Source: Spirochaeta isovalerica
Lineage (GTDB): Bacteria > Spirochaetota > Spirochaetia > DSM-2461
Reading direction: 5' to 3'
Assembly: GCF_014207565.1 (NCBI RefSeq)
Contig: NZ_JACHGJ010000001.1
Span: forward strand, 186,001 to 250,000
Length of the DNA: 64,000 bases
Of the stretch, positions 1 through 9,585 are shown piece after piece (position 1 is the first letter of the stretch; the number at the start of each line of letters is the position of its first letter). Below the pieces are notes generated by a model. It saw only the letters and a list, made by a program, of their open reading frames with translations, did not search any database and was not told the origin of the DNA. The position numbers and the translations under genes were made by a program.

Positions 1-1
1 C

Positions 2-1165
2 ATTACCTGGGATGATGATAATAAAGTCGGCGCTTTTATCACGCCGAAAGATTCCGCTTTGAGAAACTACACGAGTTTTCTTCGGCAGACCACTCGGGAT
101 CTGGTCAACCCCGGTTTAAGCGAGACTCTGCAGATAGCTATGCAGGTCTTCTACGGATTGACGGAAATCGGAATCCTCTACCAGAGAGATCCCACATCAC
201 CTTTTGACGCCGCTCAGGAAAATGCCGAAATCGTAGATTCGGTCAGCCTGCCCAGGAATACTCTTAAAAGGGCCACTGGAGACTGTGATGACCTGACGGT
301 TCTTTTCTGCAGCCTTCTCGAAACAGCCGGTATTGAAACGGCCTTCATTACCACGCCTGCACATATTTATGCCGCATTCAATACAAAGGTGCCTTCGCGG
401 GATTTTAAGCAGTTACATCCGGCAAAAGAGATGACCCTTAATATCGACGGCGACTTATGGGTCCCCGTAGAGATTACCATGATCGGACAGACCGGTTTTT
501 TAAAAGCCTGGAGAACAGGAATAGAGGAGTTCTCCCGCTATGAGAATCAGGAGGATTCGAGAGGTATTTTCAAGACCCGAGATGCGCAGCTTGTTTATCG
601 GCCTGTCGGACTGAGGGAGACCGATCTGGGACTTCAATACGGTGACAGAACCAAAATCGGTCATGACTTTAAAGATGAAATTGATAATCTGGTAGAGATG
701 ATCCTGGAAGATTTTACAAGGGAAGCTGCTGAGAGCGGAAACAAGGGAAGCTATAACAAGCTGGGGCTGATCGGCGCTCAGTTCGGAAAATACGACCTGG
801 CCGAATCAGCGTTCAATACGGCACTCTCTCTCGACAGAAACTATCTGCCTCCGAAAATCAACCTGGGCAATGTTTTTTATATGCGAGAAGAGTATCAGAA
901 CGCTTTGAGGATTCTTCACAGCGCCGAAGAGGATTATATCAAAAAGGGGAGAACCTCTTCCGATTCCTACGCCAAAGTTCTGCTCAACATCTCACGGTCT
1001 TATTACGAATTGGAGAATTACGACAAAGCCGCGCTTTACTCTCAAAAGATGGCGGAAGTGGCTCCTGAACTGGGAGACCGCTATGCCTATCTGGGCGGAT
1101 CCGGAGGAACCCGTGCCGCCGATATAGGCGCTGCTCTCGATATACTTTTTGTTGAGGAGGAGTGA
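2..1165 (+). CDS. Transglutaminase-like protein with C-terminal TPR repeats (5' end outside window)
   Basis: The frame is open to the left edge of the window, so the start codon and probably a signal peptide lie outside it. The middle part holds a transglutaminase/protease-like core: a GDCDDLT segment with the candidate nucleophile Cys codon at 284-286, then the candidate catalytic His (PAHIYAAF, codon 362-364), then a WVPVEITM segment in which Glu stands where the third residue is usually Asp. After about residue 230 of the visible part come roughly three TPR-like helix pairs (GSYNKLGLIGAQFGKYDLA and following). The next gene starts 2 bp after the stop, and a third large envelope gene follows, so the three are probably co-transcribed. 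A role in processing or crosslinking of envelope proteins is an inference; the substrate is unknown. The fold call is fairly safe, the activity is not. Confidence 0.75.
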   Translation: MTWDDDNKVGAFITPKDSALRNYTSFLRQTTRDLVNPGLSETLQIAMQVFYGLTEIGILYQRDPTSPFDAAQENAEIVDSVSLPRNTLKRATGDCDDLTVLFCSLLETAGIETAFITTPAHIYAAFNTKVPSRDFKQLHPAKEMTLNIDGDLWVPVEITMIGQTGFLKAWRTGIEEFSRYENQEDSRGIFKTRDAQLVYRPVGLRETDLGLQYGDRTKIGHDFKDEIDNLVEMILEDFTREAAESGNKGSYNKLGLIGAQFGKYDLAESAFNTALSLDRNYLPPKINLGNVFYMREEYQNALRILHSAEEDYIKKGRTSSDSYAKVLLNISRSYYELENYDKAALYSQKMAEVAPELGDRYAYLGGSGGTRAADIGAALDILFVEEE

Positions 1166-1166
1166 T

Positions 1167-4100
1167 ATGAATTACCGCACTCTGATTCCTGTTCTCTGTG
1201 CAGCAGTGCTTTTTATTTATTCCTGCGCCGATCCCATAGACATGGATCTTATACAGGTCGCGGAAGATGTTTTTCCTCCCGACATCCTTGAAGTCGGAGC
1301 GACGACGGGAAATTACTATTACTCTACCGTTACCATTGAGGGCTATGTTGAGGATAGCTCGCTTTTCGGTGGAGATGGTGAAGGGTATCTCAAATTTATC
1401 AGTTACTCCACTCCCAACAGTTATGCCATAAGGGGCAGGATTGAGATTGATAGAGACGGGACTGTTCAGACAGATCTGACATACGGCAGCGGTGTAATTA
1501 TATATAATGCCGAAACAGGCTTCTTTACTTTTTCCTTCAATACCAATGATCCGGGTCGGGAGATTTCCGGAAACCTCGTTATTCTTGTAAACTTTGAAGA
1601 TGCCAATGGAAACGTCGTTACGGAAGAGATAGAACTGTCGGAAATTGATGAACCCTATTATTCCATCCGGCTTTTTGAAATTCTCGATGTGACTTCTGAG
1701 GAAAGGGAGATCGTCTCTTTTGAAACCAGAAACACCATATACATGGATGGAAAAGTAGGGAACTCCCTATATCACAGAGACTCTTCCGATGAGATCCAGT
1801 CCATTAAGTGGTCTCTTGTCAATATGGGGATAATTTGCCAGCTGGATATAACAGAAGATAATTTTGACGGTTCTGTCTATTCCTATCAACTGGATGAAAG
1901 TCTTATCCAGAACCCCGAACTTACTTTTGATCCGGAAACGGGAGAGTTTGAATCCCAGTTTTATGTTCCCTTCACCTGGGGGACGCCCGGTACGATTCTG
2001 CTTCTGGAATTTTCCGTAAGAGATAAAAACGGCCACGAAGCATCCCGGAATTATATTCTGAGCTTAAGATCCGAATCGCCCGAATTGCTTAAAACGGGAG
2101 AGCAGGGAACAGGATTCTATTCAGGATCACATATTTATATTGCAGACGGGGGCATCGTTTATTATTCGCCTCTCAGCTATACGCCAAAGGATATTTTTAT
2201 CGAGGGAATGGTTTACCGCAACGGACCTGTGGAAACGTTCTATTACAACCTTGTCGGCCCCGGCATAGATTATACCTCTCCCGATATCACTTCAATCTAC
2301 AATGTAACCACTGCATCAACGGTAACGCAGATTAATGATAACGAGGAATTCCGGATTGCACTGGATGCCACCCGTCTCACAATGGCTGCGAGCGGACTTA
2401 TGGAAGTTTATCTCTACGGACTGAGCGACAGTTACCAGGGCCAGGAGTATTACGAACTGAGAGCTGACGGCGGTGAACCTGAACTGTCCGATAGTGCCGC
2501 GGGATTGAATCCGCTGGATGTGGTAAATGATCATTATGCCGCATCGGGAAGCCGCTTCCGGCTTTCTTTTGATATCTCAGATTCCGGTGCGGCTCTTTAC
2601 CGGTCCGGGCTGGATATTTCAACTCTGGCTGTCGATGTGGGGAACTATTCCGTACCTTACGGCGATATAACCATTATGGGCGACACGGCTCCTTATTCGG
2701 TAACCCTTGAAGTTCCCATAGACAATACCGTCGTTTCCGATAACTCGGCAATTGAGTACTCTGTAAAGGTCCGGGATTATACGGGCAACGAATACAATCA
2801 CGCAGGAGCTTACACTTCATCGGGAATTACCTTTTATGATGGAGTTCCGCAGGAAGGAAGTGATTTCTCCTATACGGTTTCGGCTGATTCCGGATCGCCG
2901 GTCCGTGACGGGGATGAAATTTCAATTGATTTTTCTTTTATACGCGATGTGGAAGATGTTTCCGTCACAATCGCCGGACAGGCTGCCGATGAATCCGCCG
3001 GAGATGTTTTCTCTTTGACTCTTGATGCCGATTCCCATCTTTCCGCCAGCGGAACATATGGTATGGATATACCCTATGTCATTCATTTTTACGATATGGC
3101 GGGGAATGAATATAACCAGGCGCTTGCCCCGGGGCTTTCTGGTATCACTTATGACTGGACCTCTCCCGGAGAATCGACGATCAGTCTTACCGGTCTGGTT
3201 TCCGGAAACTACGGAAATTATATCTCCTCTTCGGTCAACAGTTTCGATGTCGAAATTGTTCTGCCTGCCGACGGGGGCGGTCCTTCTGATGACGGGGAAG
3301 CAGTCAGGATTGGTGATTCTGTCGAGTTGTATTATAACGACGGCTCATCTGACAGTCTCATCGGGACTTACACGGTTATATCCGATAATCAAAGTCAATG
3401 CTCGATCACCCTGAACAGCAGCGATCATCCGCAGGTATTCACGGGAGATGAAGGTAGCATTAAGAATTTCCATGTCATAATCGAGGATGAGGCAGGGAAC
3501 AGAAGCTCCGCTTCCAACACAGTCTCGGCAATTCTCGACAGAACCGCTCCTTCGATTGCGAATCTGACCCATTCTCAGTACGCTTTCAGTGAAAATGTCA
3601 TTGCCAATGATCAGGAGATAACCATATCAGCCACAATCAGCGGGCATGAAGAAGCTAATGCGGACATCTCTTTTGGTGGCAGCTTAGTCGATAATGGAGA
3701 TATTACTGATGGAACATACTCCTGGAATACAAATGGATTGAATGAAGGTTCCTATACTGTTTTGCTGACTGCTGCGGATGACGGGGGAAACAGCGAAACT
3801 GACAGCCTCGTCATTTATATCGATGACTCTCCTCCCGTCATCAGCGGCATTATTCCTCTTTCCGAAGACCGCGTTGTACGGGATGGGCAGACTATCTCCA
3901 TTTCCTCCCTCGTTACAGATAACGTAGCCTCCGGAGGCACGACGATAACTGTGACCGACAGCGGTTCCTATTCTCAATCTCTTTCTGTGACAGACGACTC
4001 TTCGGTCTTCAGTGCTGACTGGACAATCCCGGCAAGCGATCACGGAGATGTATATACGGTTACATTTCACGCTCAGGATGTTGTGGGGCAGATTGAAGAG

Positions 4101-4724
4101 GAAACAATCAGCATCACGATTGATAAGGAGGGGCCGGGCAAACCCGTACTGACATCTACGGATTATCAGCTCGCCGACAGCGAATCCGTTACAGTCTCTC
4201 TCGATCTCGCGGGAACCGGTTACGAAGATGGCGATTCTGTTGTGCTCTACAGCGAATTATCAGAAATTGGCAATGGCATCATTCTGTCGGGAGCCAGTTC
4301 TTTTACGATCGGCCAGAATGATCTGGGCGGCAATGGATCGTATTCAATAACTGCCATAATTACCGATCAGGCGGGAAACGCCGGGGAAGTCAGCGATGGA
4401 ATAATTCTGTATGTCGATACTGACAGTCCGGATTTTACCTTTGATAGTTTTAATCCGGGAAGTACAGCAAATGATGTAGTGATATTACTAACCGGAATAA
4501 GTACCGAAACCGGTGATATAACTATAGAGGCAGACATCTCAGACTCGGCTAATGTTTCACAATTTTTTACTGAAACTGTCCCGTACTCAAGCACATATGA
4601 CTCCGGTGATATTGATATCAGCTCGCTGGCTACGGGAGTTATCGAATGTGAAGTTCGAATCTTCGATGAAGCCGGGAACACCCTTGATTGGAAGAGTGCT
4701 CCGGCGGCTGTAGATAAACCGTAA
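1167..4724 (+). CDS. Giant surface lipoprotein with bacterial Ig-like repeats
   Basis: I chose the ATG at 1167 over a TTG at 1149 because a GAGGAGG ribosome-binding site lies at 1154-1160 and because it gives a clean type II signal peptide: a hydrophobic stretch, then FIYSC with the lipidated Cys at residue 20. The mature protein (about 1165 residues) is a chain of Ig-like beta-sandwich units. The repeats are recognisable by recurring AGN or TGNEYN turns (DYTGNEYN, DMAGNEYN, DEAGNRSS, DQAGNAGE, DEAGNTLD), each followed by a strand ending in D..PP or D..AP, such as LDRTAPSI and IDDSPPVI. Such proteins are normally anchored in the outer membrane or periplasm and act as spacers or adhesins. No catalytic domain is visible. 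It lies between the transglutaminase-like gene and the LVIVD protein, so they may work on the same surface structure. The specific ligand is unknown. Confidence 0.8.
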   Translation: MNYRTLIPVLCAAVLFIYSCADPIDMDLIQVAEDVFPPDILEVGATTGNYYYSTVTIEGYVEDSSLFGGDGEGYLKFISYSTPNSYAIRGRIEIDRDGTVQTDLTYGSGVIIYNAETGFFTFSFNTNDPGREISGNLVILVNFEDANGNVVTEEIELSEIDEPYYSIRLFEILDVTSEEREIVSFETRNTIYMDGKVGNSLYHRDSSDEIQSIKWSLVNMGIICQLDITEDNFDGSVYSYQLDESLIQNPELTFDPETGEFESQFYVPFTWGTPGTILLLEFSVRDKNGHEASRNYILSLRSESPELLKTGEQGTGFYSGSHIYIADGGIVYYSPLSYTPKDIFIEGMVYRNGPVETFYYNLVGPGIDYTSPDITSIYNVTTASTVTQINDNEEFRIALDATRLTMAASGLMEVYLYGLSDSYQGQEYYELRADGGEPELSDSAAGLNPLDVVNDHYAASGSRFRLSFDISDSGAALYRSGLDISTLAVDVGNYSVPYGDITIMGDTAPYSVTLEVPIDNTVVSDNSAIEYSVKVRDYTGNEYNHAGAYTSSGITFYDGVPQEGSDFSYTVSADSGSPVRDGDEISIDFSFIRDVEDVSVTIAGQAADESAGDVFSLTLDADSHLSASGTYGMDIPYVIHFYDMAGNEYNQALAPGLSGITYDWTSPGESTISLTGLVSGNYGNYISSSVNSFDVEIVLPADGGGPSDDGEAVRIGDSVELYYNDGSSDSLIGTYTVISDNQSQCSITLNSSDHPQVFTGDEGSIKNFHVIIEDEAGNRSSASNTVSAILDRTAPSIANLTHSQYAFSENVIANDQEITISATISGHEEANADISFGGSLVDNGDITDGTYSWNTNGLNEGSYTVLLTAADDGGNSETDSLVIYIDDSPPVISGIIPLSEDRVVRDGQTISISSLVTDNVASGGTTITVTDSGSYSQSLSVTDDSSVFSADWTIPASDHGDVYTVTFHAQDVVGQIEEETISITIDKEGPGKPVLTSTDYQLADSESVTVSLDLAGTGYEDGDSVVLYSELSEIGNGIILSGASSFTIGQNDLGGNGSYSITAIITDQAGNAGEVSDGIILYVDTDSPDFTFDSFNPGSTANDVVILLTGISTETGDITIEADISDSANVSQFFTETVPYSSTYDSGDIDISSLATGVIECEVRIFDEAGNTLDWKSAPAAVDKP

Positions 4725-4739
4725 TAAGGGAATTGTTTT

Positions 4740-7700
4740 GTGAAAACTCGCGGGAAGATCATAATTGCCTTGTTGGCTATCCTATCAGTTTCTGCTCTTG
4801 TGATCTTCCGCATGGCTTCTTTTGCCGTCTCTCAGGAAACGCAAATGATTACTGAAGATCCCGCTGAAGCTCCGGTACAGGATGAGGTAACAGGAACGCC
4901 CAATGACGAAGCTCCTGAAACAGTTATCTCGAATATAATCATAAAGGAAGATCATGAACTGCCGTATGATGAACCGCTAATAGATAAGCCTGTTGCTGAT
5001 TCCGGAGTCGTAAACACAGAAATCCCTGTTGAGAAAAAGTACTTCAGTCCTCCGGTTTCCGATGGGCCGCCTGTCGATGTCGAGGCGATGGAGCCTCCTT
5101 TTCTGAATGATTTCCCCTATGAAGAACCGATTTTTGCGGAATATTCGATTTCAGAGAACGAAGCTGTTGAACCGGAAGAGCTCCAGCCTCTCACAGATCA
5201 GTTGCTCGACATCATTTATGCAGGAACTGTTTCTCCTATCCTGAACGGATCGGATCTCGATGATAGTGATTCCGGTATCATTACCGGTCAGGTTCCTGAA
5301 CCCCGTGTCTTCATCCCCGTGGAGACTGCTTTATCCGTTGAAGAGCCGGAGGAGGTGGAAGTTCCCCCTGTTCTTATTCTCCTCAGCCCCGCAGAGGGAA
5401 GTTATTATCGATCAAAAACAGTTATAAGCCTTGCTGTTTTTAATGATGATTCAAAAACGGATTCGTCGAGAATCGTGAATTTATTCTGGATAGGAGAAGA
5501 CAGGGAAAAACACAATCTTGAAATTGAAGATGGGGGGATCTCAATATTTTCCATCGATTCTAGCCGGCAGGCCGGACCGCTCATAATCACCGTCAGGGCG
5601 GAAAAAAACAATGGTTTGACAGAGGAACTCATTATTGAATTGCAGGAGGATACCAGAGGACCATCGATCGCACTTCAATCTAAGAACAGGGACTTTTCTG
5701 ATTCAGACTCTCTCCTGATAACCGGTTCTGTCTCTCCCGGGGATACCGATAGGGTTCCTCTCCATGAAATCGATTCGCTTCGAATCGTGCTCAATGGTTT
5801 TGAAGATCCGGTAAATATCCCCTTTGATGAAAATGGTGACTTTTCTCTGGAGCTGACCGATGAAGAAATGGCCGATCTTGATTTTATCACAATCGAATCA
5901 TCCGATAAGAACGGGCATCTGTCCCGATTGGATATTCCTGTTCAAACCAGACTGACCGCCTCGGGTGGAGAGGTTCTCCCTTATTTAAATATTTCTTCAC
6001 CGGAGAGCGGATCTTTGTATTTCTCCAGGATTGATATCCGGGGAGTGGTTTCAAACAGTAAAGATGATGAATATGCAGACAGGATAAAGGAACTCACCTG
6101 GTCCATGGCTGGTGAAACAGGAGAAAACCGAATCAATTTTAATTCCGACGGCAGCTTCAATTTCCGGATAGCTGCAGTGGATATGAACCGGGATCTGCAG
6201 ATTCTATTTAAAGCCGTTGCAGAAGATGGCGGAGAGGCAACTTTCATTCTCCCTCTGGTAAACGATCATAAAGGTCCGGAAATAACGCTGGAGACCCCTC
6301 AGACCGGAGATTATTTCAACAATAATATCTCTGTGAAAGGAATAGTGAAAGATCAGGCAAGTGGCGATAACGAAGTCAAATCTCTCTACTGGTCGGTCTC
6401 ATCCATGGCAGATGAAAGGAATCTGATCTTTTTTGAAGATGACGGATCTTTTGAATTCAATATCAATACGGAGACTCTTGATGGAAAAATCAGTTTCCGT
6501 ATCACAGCGGCGGATCTGAATAACAACATTTCCCACGCTTCGGTTGAATTGAATGATGGAAAAAAAACACCGGTCATAGTCCTCCGTTCTCCCGGGAAAG
6601 AGGATTCGTACGGTGCGGGAATACGGGTCTCAGGCAAAATTTCCGATCCCTACGGTTGGAATCCCCAGTACGGGGGTATAGAGAGTCTCTATCTGATCCT
6701 GCAACCGGCAGACTCGTTTGGCAGTGGGGAAATTCTAAATAGGGAAATCATCATAAATGCTGATAATTCTTTTGATTACATTCTGCCAGTCACCAGCCAG
6801 AAGGGAGATCAGAAACTGGAGTTATCGGTTAAGGCGAAAAACGGCAACAGTTCTGTAACCAGCCTGATTCTTCCTCAGTCCGATTTTGCCATTCCCGATT
6901 TCTCCGCGAAGCAGGGAGACGGCAGGCTGACTCTGGACTGGACGGCTCTTCCTTTTATTGATTCCTATTATCTTTCAGTAAGAACGGCTGATAGCGGATT
7001 CATACGAGAAAATGTTAACCCGCCTCTGGTTTTTTCCGGACTGGAGAATGGAGCGCTTTACGAGTTTGAACTCAAAGGCCAGCGGGGAGAGGATATTGTC
7101 AGTTCGCCGGTTATCAGCTCCATCCCTTTGAATGACGCGACACTGGAACCATATGCGAAAAGCGAATACGGTTTTATCGAAATATCCTGGATCCCTGTTA
7201 AAGGGGCTGATGCCTATCGGGTCTTTCGGACCCGGGAGAACGAAGCTTATATAGATGTAAGCGGCAGGATTGAAGATTCCCGTTTTATTGACCGCAGCGG
7301 TGTTTTCGGAGTTGAATATACTTATAAGGTGGTCCCCTTCGGTTATGAAGATATTCCCAGTTATTCAGTATCCGGCCGTTTGCTTTCCGAACCACCTGTC
7401 AGATTGACGGAAAAGGGTTCTCTCGATTCCTTTTCTCCTGAAGATCTTGTCATCAGCGGAGATTATGCTTACGCCGTTTCACCGGAAGATGGATTTTATA
7501 TAATAGATATCAACGATTCCGGCAATTTATCTGTCCGAGGGTTTGTGCTCATTGAAGGGGGACAGGATATCTCTCTGCTTGATGAATACGCTCTGGTTGC
7601 AGCGGGATCCGAGGGCTTTTATCTCATAAATATCAGCGAGCCTGCTCAGCCCAGAATAGTCAGTTACAGAAAGACGACCGACGCCAGAGCCGCGAAAGGA

Positions 7701-9185
7701 ATGGGTAAGTACATCTATATCGCTGACGGAATAAAAGGGCTGAAAATTTACTCGCTGTCAAACCCCTTAAGACCGCCGAGAATCAGTTTCCTCGATGATT
7801 TTCCGCTCTATGATCTCTATTTATCAGGAAAATATATTTATGGCGCTTCCGGGGAAGAGGGGTTAATCCTTATTGATGTGACCGATCCATATTATCCGGA
7901 ATTTGCCGGCCGTTTCGGTGATATCGATGTTTATAGCTGTGTTATCAGAGATGATTTTGCTTATGTCGCCTCTTTAGATAAAGGAGTTTCAATTCTCGAT
8001 ATAAGCGATACCGATAATATTTTTCTCTGCAGTACATACAAAAGCAACAACGCCAGAAGGCTTTCCTTAAAAGGAAATCACTTGTATATCGCCGATGGAG
8101 ACGGCGGAGTTGTTGATATTGATATTACAGACCCTTACAGGCCGGTATCCTTTGAAAACATGAAACTGTCTCATACATCTTCAGTCGATTCGAAAGACAA
8201 CCTGCTTGTCGTTGCCGACAGATCGGGATTGAAGGCCGTGGAAACCTTTCAATACGGTCAGTCATTCAAAATCGGAGAACTTAAGACCGGAGGGAATGCC
8301 TCATCTGTTGAAATCCGGGATGGTCTGCTCTATATTTCCGATCATTCCGGTGGTCTGGTCATCGTCGATGCGTCCGATCCGCAGCATATTGCTGCTGAAG
8401 ATATACTCCATGTTATTCCGTCGGAATTCGCCCAATCCGTTTTTATCGACGGCGGCAGGCTTTATCTTGCCGACAGCGGCGGCGGGGTTAAAATCTTTGC
8501 GATGAGAGAAAATGAGCTTTTGCATCTGTCAACGGTGGAGACAGCCGGTCAGGCCAGGTCGGTAAGGAAGAAAGGTGAAGTCATCTATATTGCCTCGGGC
8601 AGCGGCGGAATTCAGGGTGTAGCCGATCCCTATGATATCTTCCCGGAAACACAGCCCCTCGAATCTGATGACAGGAAGATTGTCAAAAGGGTCGACTGGT
8701 CGATCCCTCTGCGCGATGCACGGGATATCGAAACTTTCGGAGACTTTCTGTACTGCGCTGACAGACAGACCGGTTTGATTGTTTTCAGTAATAACAAAGG
8801 TGCCGTGCCGGAGGAAATCCGTTCCATCGATCTACCGGGAGCTATGGCACTGGCTATTGAAGGTGGTAGATTGCTGGCTGCTCACAGCGGAGGGGTGACT
8901 CTTTTTGATTTAAGCGATCCGGCTTATCCGGAAAAAGTCCGTTCTATAGATTCTCCTTATGTCGAAGATATCTATCTGTCCGATTCTCTTCTGTATACGG
9001 CTGAAGGTCATGCCGGGGTATCTGTTTATGAAATAAAAGATAAGGGTTCTTTTGTCAAAGTCAGTGAATGTCCCGATGTTTTTGCCGACAGTATAGCCGT
9101 GGAAGGGGATTATGCATTTGTCGCCGATTCGACGGGAGTGAATATCATCAGGATATATATTCCGGACTGGATCAGGAATCCCTGA
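4740..9185 (+). CDS. Very large anchored protein: acidic stalk, Ig-like domains, FN3-like domains, LVIVD beta-propeller
   Basis: This 1481-residue protein starts with GTG 15 bp after the lipoprotein stop. Residues 6-23 are a hydrophobic signal or anchor segment. Residues 30-195 are acidic and proline-rich without obvious fold, as in a wall- or membrane-spanning stalk. From about 200 to 700 come four or more Ig-like units, each opening with a variant of L.SP..G.Y followed by I.V.G.V. About 715-900 resembles two fibronectin-III domains (LTLDWTALPFIDSYYLSV; IEISWIPVKGADAYRVFR). From about 910 to the end there are LVIVD-type repeats (YIIDINDSGN, YLINISEPAQP, ILIDVTDPYYP, VDIDITDPYRP, VIVDASDPQH, TLFDLSDPAYP), a family predicted to form beta-propellers. 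No enzyme motif is seen. An extracellular binding or structural role together with the two upstream genes is an inference. Confidence 0.8.
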   Translation: MKTRGKIIIALLAILSVSALVIFRMASFAVSQETQMITEDPAEAPVQDEVTGTPNDEAPETVISNIIIKEDHELPYDEPLIDKPVADSGVVNTEIPVEKKYFSPPVSDGPPVDVEAMEPPFLNDFPYEEPIFAEYSISENEAVEPEELQPLTDQLLDIIYAGTVSPILNGSDLDDSDSGIITGQVPEPRVFIPVETALSVEEPEEVEVPPVLILLSPAEGSYYRSKTVISLAVFNDDSKTDSSRIVNLFWIGEDREKHNLEIEDGGISIFSIDSSRQAGPLIITVRAEKNNGLTEELIIELQEDTRGPSIALQSKNRDFSDSDSLLITGSVSPGDTDRVPLHEIDSLRIVLNGFEDPVNIPFDENGDFSLELTDEEMADLDFITIESSDKNGHLSRLDIPVQTRLTASGGEVLPYLNISSPESGSLYFSRIDIRGVVSNSKDDEYADRIKELTWSMAGETGENRINFNSDGSFNFRIAAVDMNRDLQILFKAVAEDGGEATFILPLVNDHKGPEITLETPQTGDYFNNNISVKGIVKDQASGDNEVKSLYWSVSSMADERNLIFFEDDGSFEFNINTETLDGKISFRITAADLNNNISHASVELNDGKKTPVIVLRSPGKEDSYGAGIRVSGKISDPYGWNPQYGGIESLYLILQPADSFGSGEILNREIIINADNSFDYILPVTSQKGDQKLELSVKAKNGNSSVTSLILPQSDFAIPDFSAKQGDGRLTLDWTALPFIDSYYLSVRTADSGFIRENVNPPLVFSGLENGALYEFELKGQRGEDIVSSPVISSIPLNDATLEPYAKSEYGFIEISWIPVKGADAYRVFRTRENEAYIDVSGRIEDSRFIDRSGVFGVEYTYKVVPFGYEDIPSYSVSGRLLSEPPVRLTEKGSLDSFSPEDLVISGDYAYAVSPEDGFYIIDINDSGNLSVRGFVLIEGGQDISLLDEYALVAAGSEGFYLINISEPAQPRIVSYRKTTDARAAKGMGKYIYIADGIKGLKIYSLSNPLRPPRISFLDDFPLYDLYLSGKYIYGASGEEGLILIDVTDPYYPEFAGRFGDIDVYSCVIRDDFAYVASLDKGVSILDISDTDNIFLCSTYKSNNARRLSLKGNHLYIADGDGGVVDIDITDPYRPVSFENMKLSHTSSVDSKDNLLVVADRSGLKAVETFQYGQSFKIGELKTGGNASSVEIRDGLLYISDHSGGLVIVDASDPQHIAAEDILHVIPSEFAQSVFIDGGRLYLADSGGGVKIFAMRENELLHLSTVETAGQARSVRKKGEVIYIASGSGGIQGVADPYDIFPETQPLESDDRKIVKRVDWSIPLRDARDIETFGDFLYCADRQTGLIVFSNNKGAVPEEIRSIDLPGAMALAIEGGRLLAAHSGGVTLFDLSDPAYPEKVRSIDSPYVEDIYLSDSLLYTAEGHAGVSVYEIKDKGSFVKVSECPDVFADSIAVEGDYAFVADSTGVNIIRIYIPDWIRNP

Positions 9186-9420
9186 ATCTTTCAATTCTCA
9201 ACGGCCTGCCGTCCAGTATAATTCCTTCAGCTCCCGCAATGATCCTTTCCGCTTCGCTTTCATCGGGAGTTTCGACTTTGGCGAACCCCTTCGACCTGAA
9301 TGTGAATTTATCTGTAATAATCTCACAGGCCGTTACTTCACCGTACTTCTCAAGGTGTTTTTTAAGTGTTTCGTTTTCAGTTTCATAATTCAGATTACCA
9401 ATAAATAGACCGATTCCCAT
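9172..9420 (-). CDS. Small RRM-type RNA-binding protein
   Basis: An 82-residue protein made of a single RNA-recognition motif. It has RNP2 (LFIGNL, residues 4-9) and RNP1 (SKGFAKVE, middle), with the beta-alpha-beta spacing of cyanobacterial and spirochaetal single-RRM proteins. I start it at the ATG at 9418-9420, which puts the first RRM strand at the N-terminus; a frame extension to 9459 would add 13 residues with no fold. The 3' end overlaps the LVIVD gene by 14 bp, tail to tail, and I see no terminator between them. Such proteins bind single-stranded RNA and have been linked to cold or stress RNA handling in other bacteria. The target here is unknown. Confidence 0.85.
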   Translation of the reverse strand: MGIGLFIGNLNYETENETLKKHLEKYGEVTACEIITDKFTFRSKGFAKVETPDESEAERIIAGAEGIILDGRPLRIERFRDS

Positions 9421-9539
9421 AGCATAAATATACTTGAGCCTTATTATTAGAGCAAGCATGAAAAAAACGTTGATTAATCAGCATCAATATACGAATTGCA
9501 TCGGTTTAACGATAAAATAATAAGAGAAATGGTTATTTC

Positions 9540-9568
9540 TTGACTTATCACTATTTCCGTAGTTACAT
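9540..9568 (+). promoter_or_regulatory. Candidate sigma-70 promoter of the lysine-fermentation operon
   Basis: TTGACT at 9540-9545 and TTACAT at 9563-9568 are separated by exactly 17 bp, and a GGGAG ribosome-binding site follows at 9575-9579 before the ATG at 9586. The -35 is good and the -10 is weak (3 of 6). It is the only promoter-like pair I see in the 165 bp between the RRM gene start and the aminotransferase. Confidence 0.4.
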
Positions 9569-9585
9569 GAAAACGGGAGATTATT

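Noticed and set aside
1149-1166. TTG at 1149 as start of the Ig-like lipoprotein
   Set aside because: It would put arginines and the ribosome-binding site itself in the coding region; the ATG at 1167 gives a standard lipoprotein signal.
9421-9585. A lysine riboswitch ahead of the operon
   Set aside because: The 165 bp contain none of the conserved lysine-aptamer helices; I see only a promoter-like pair.
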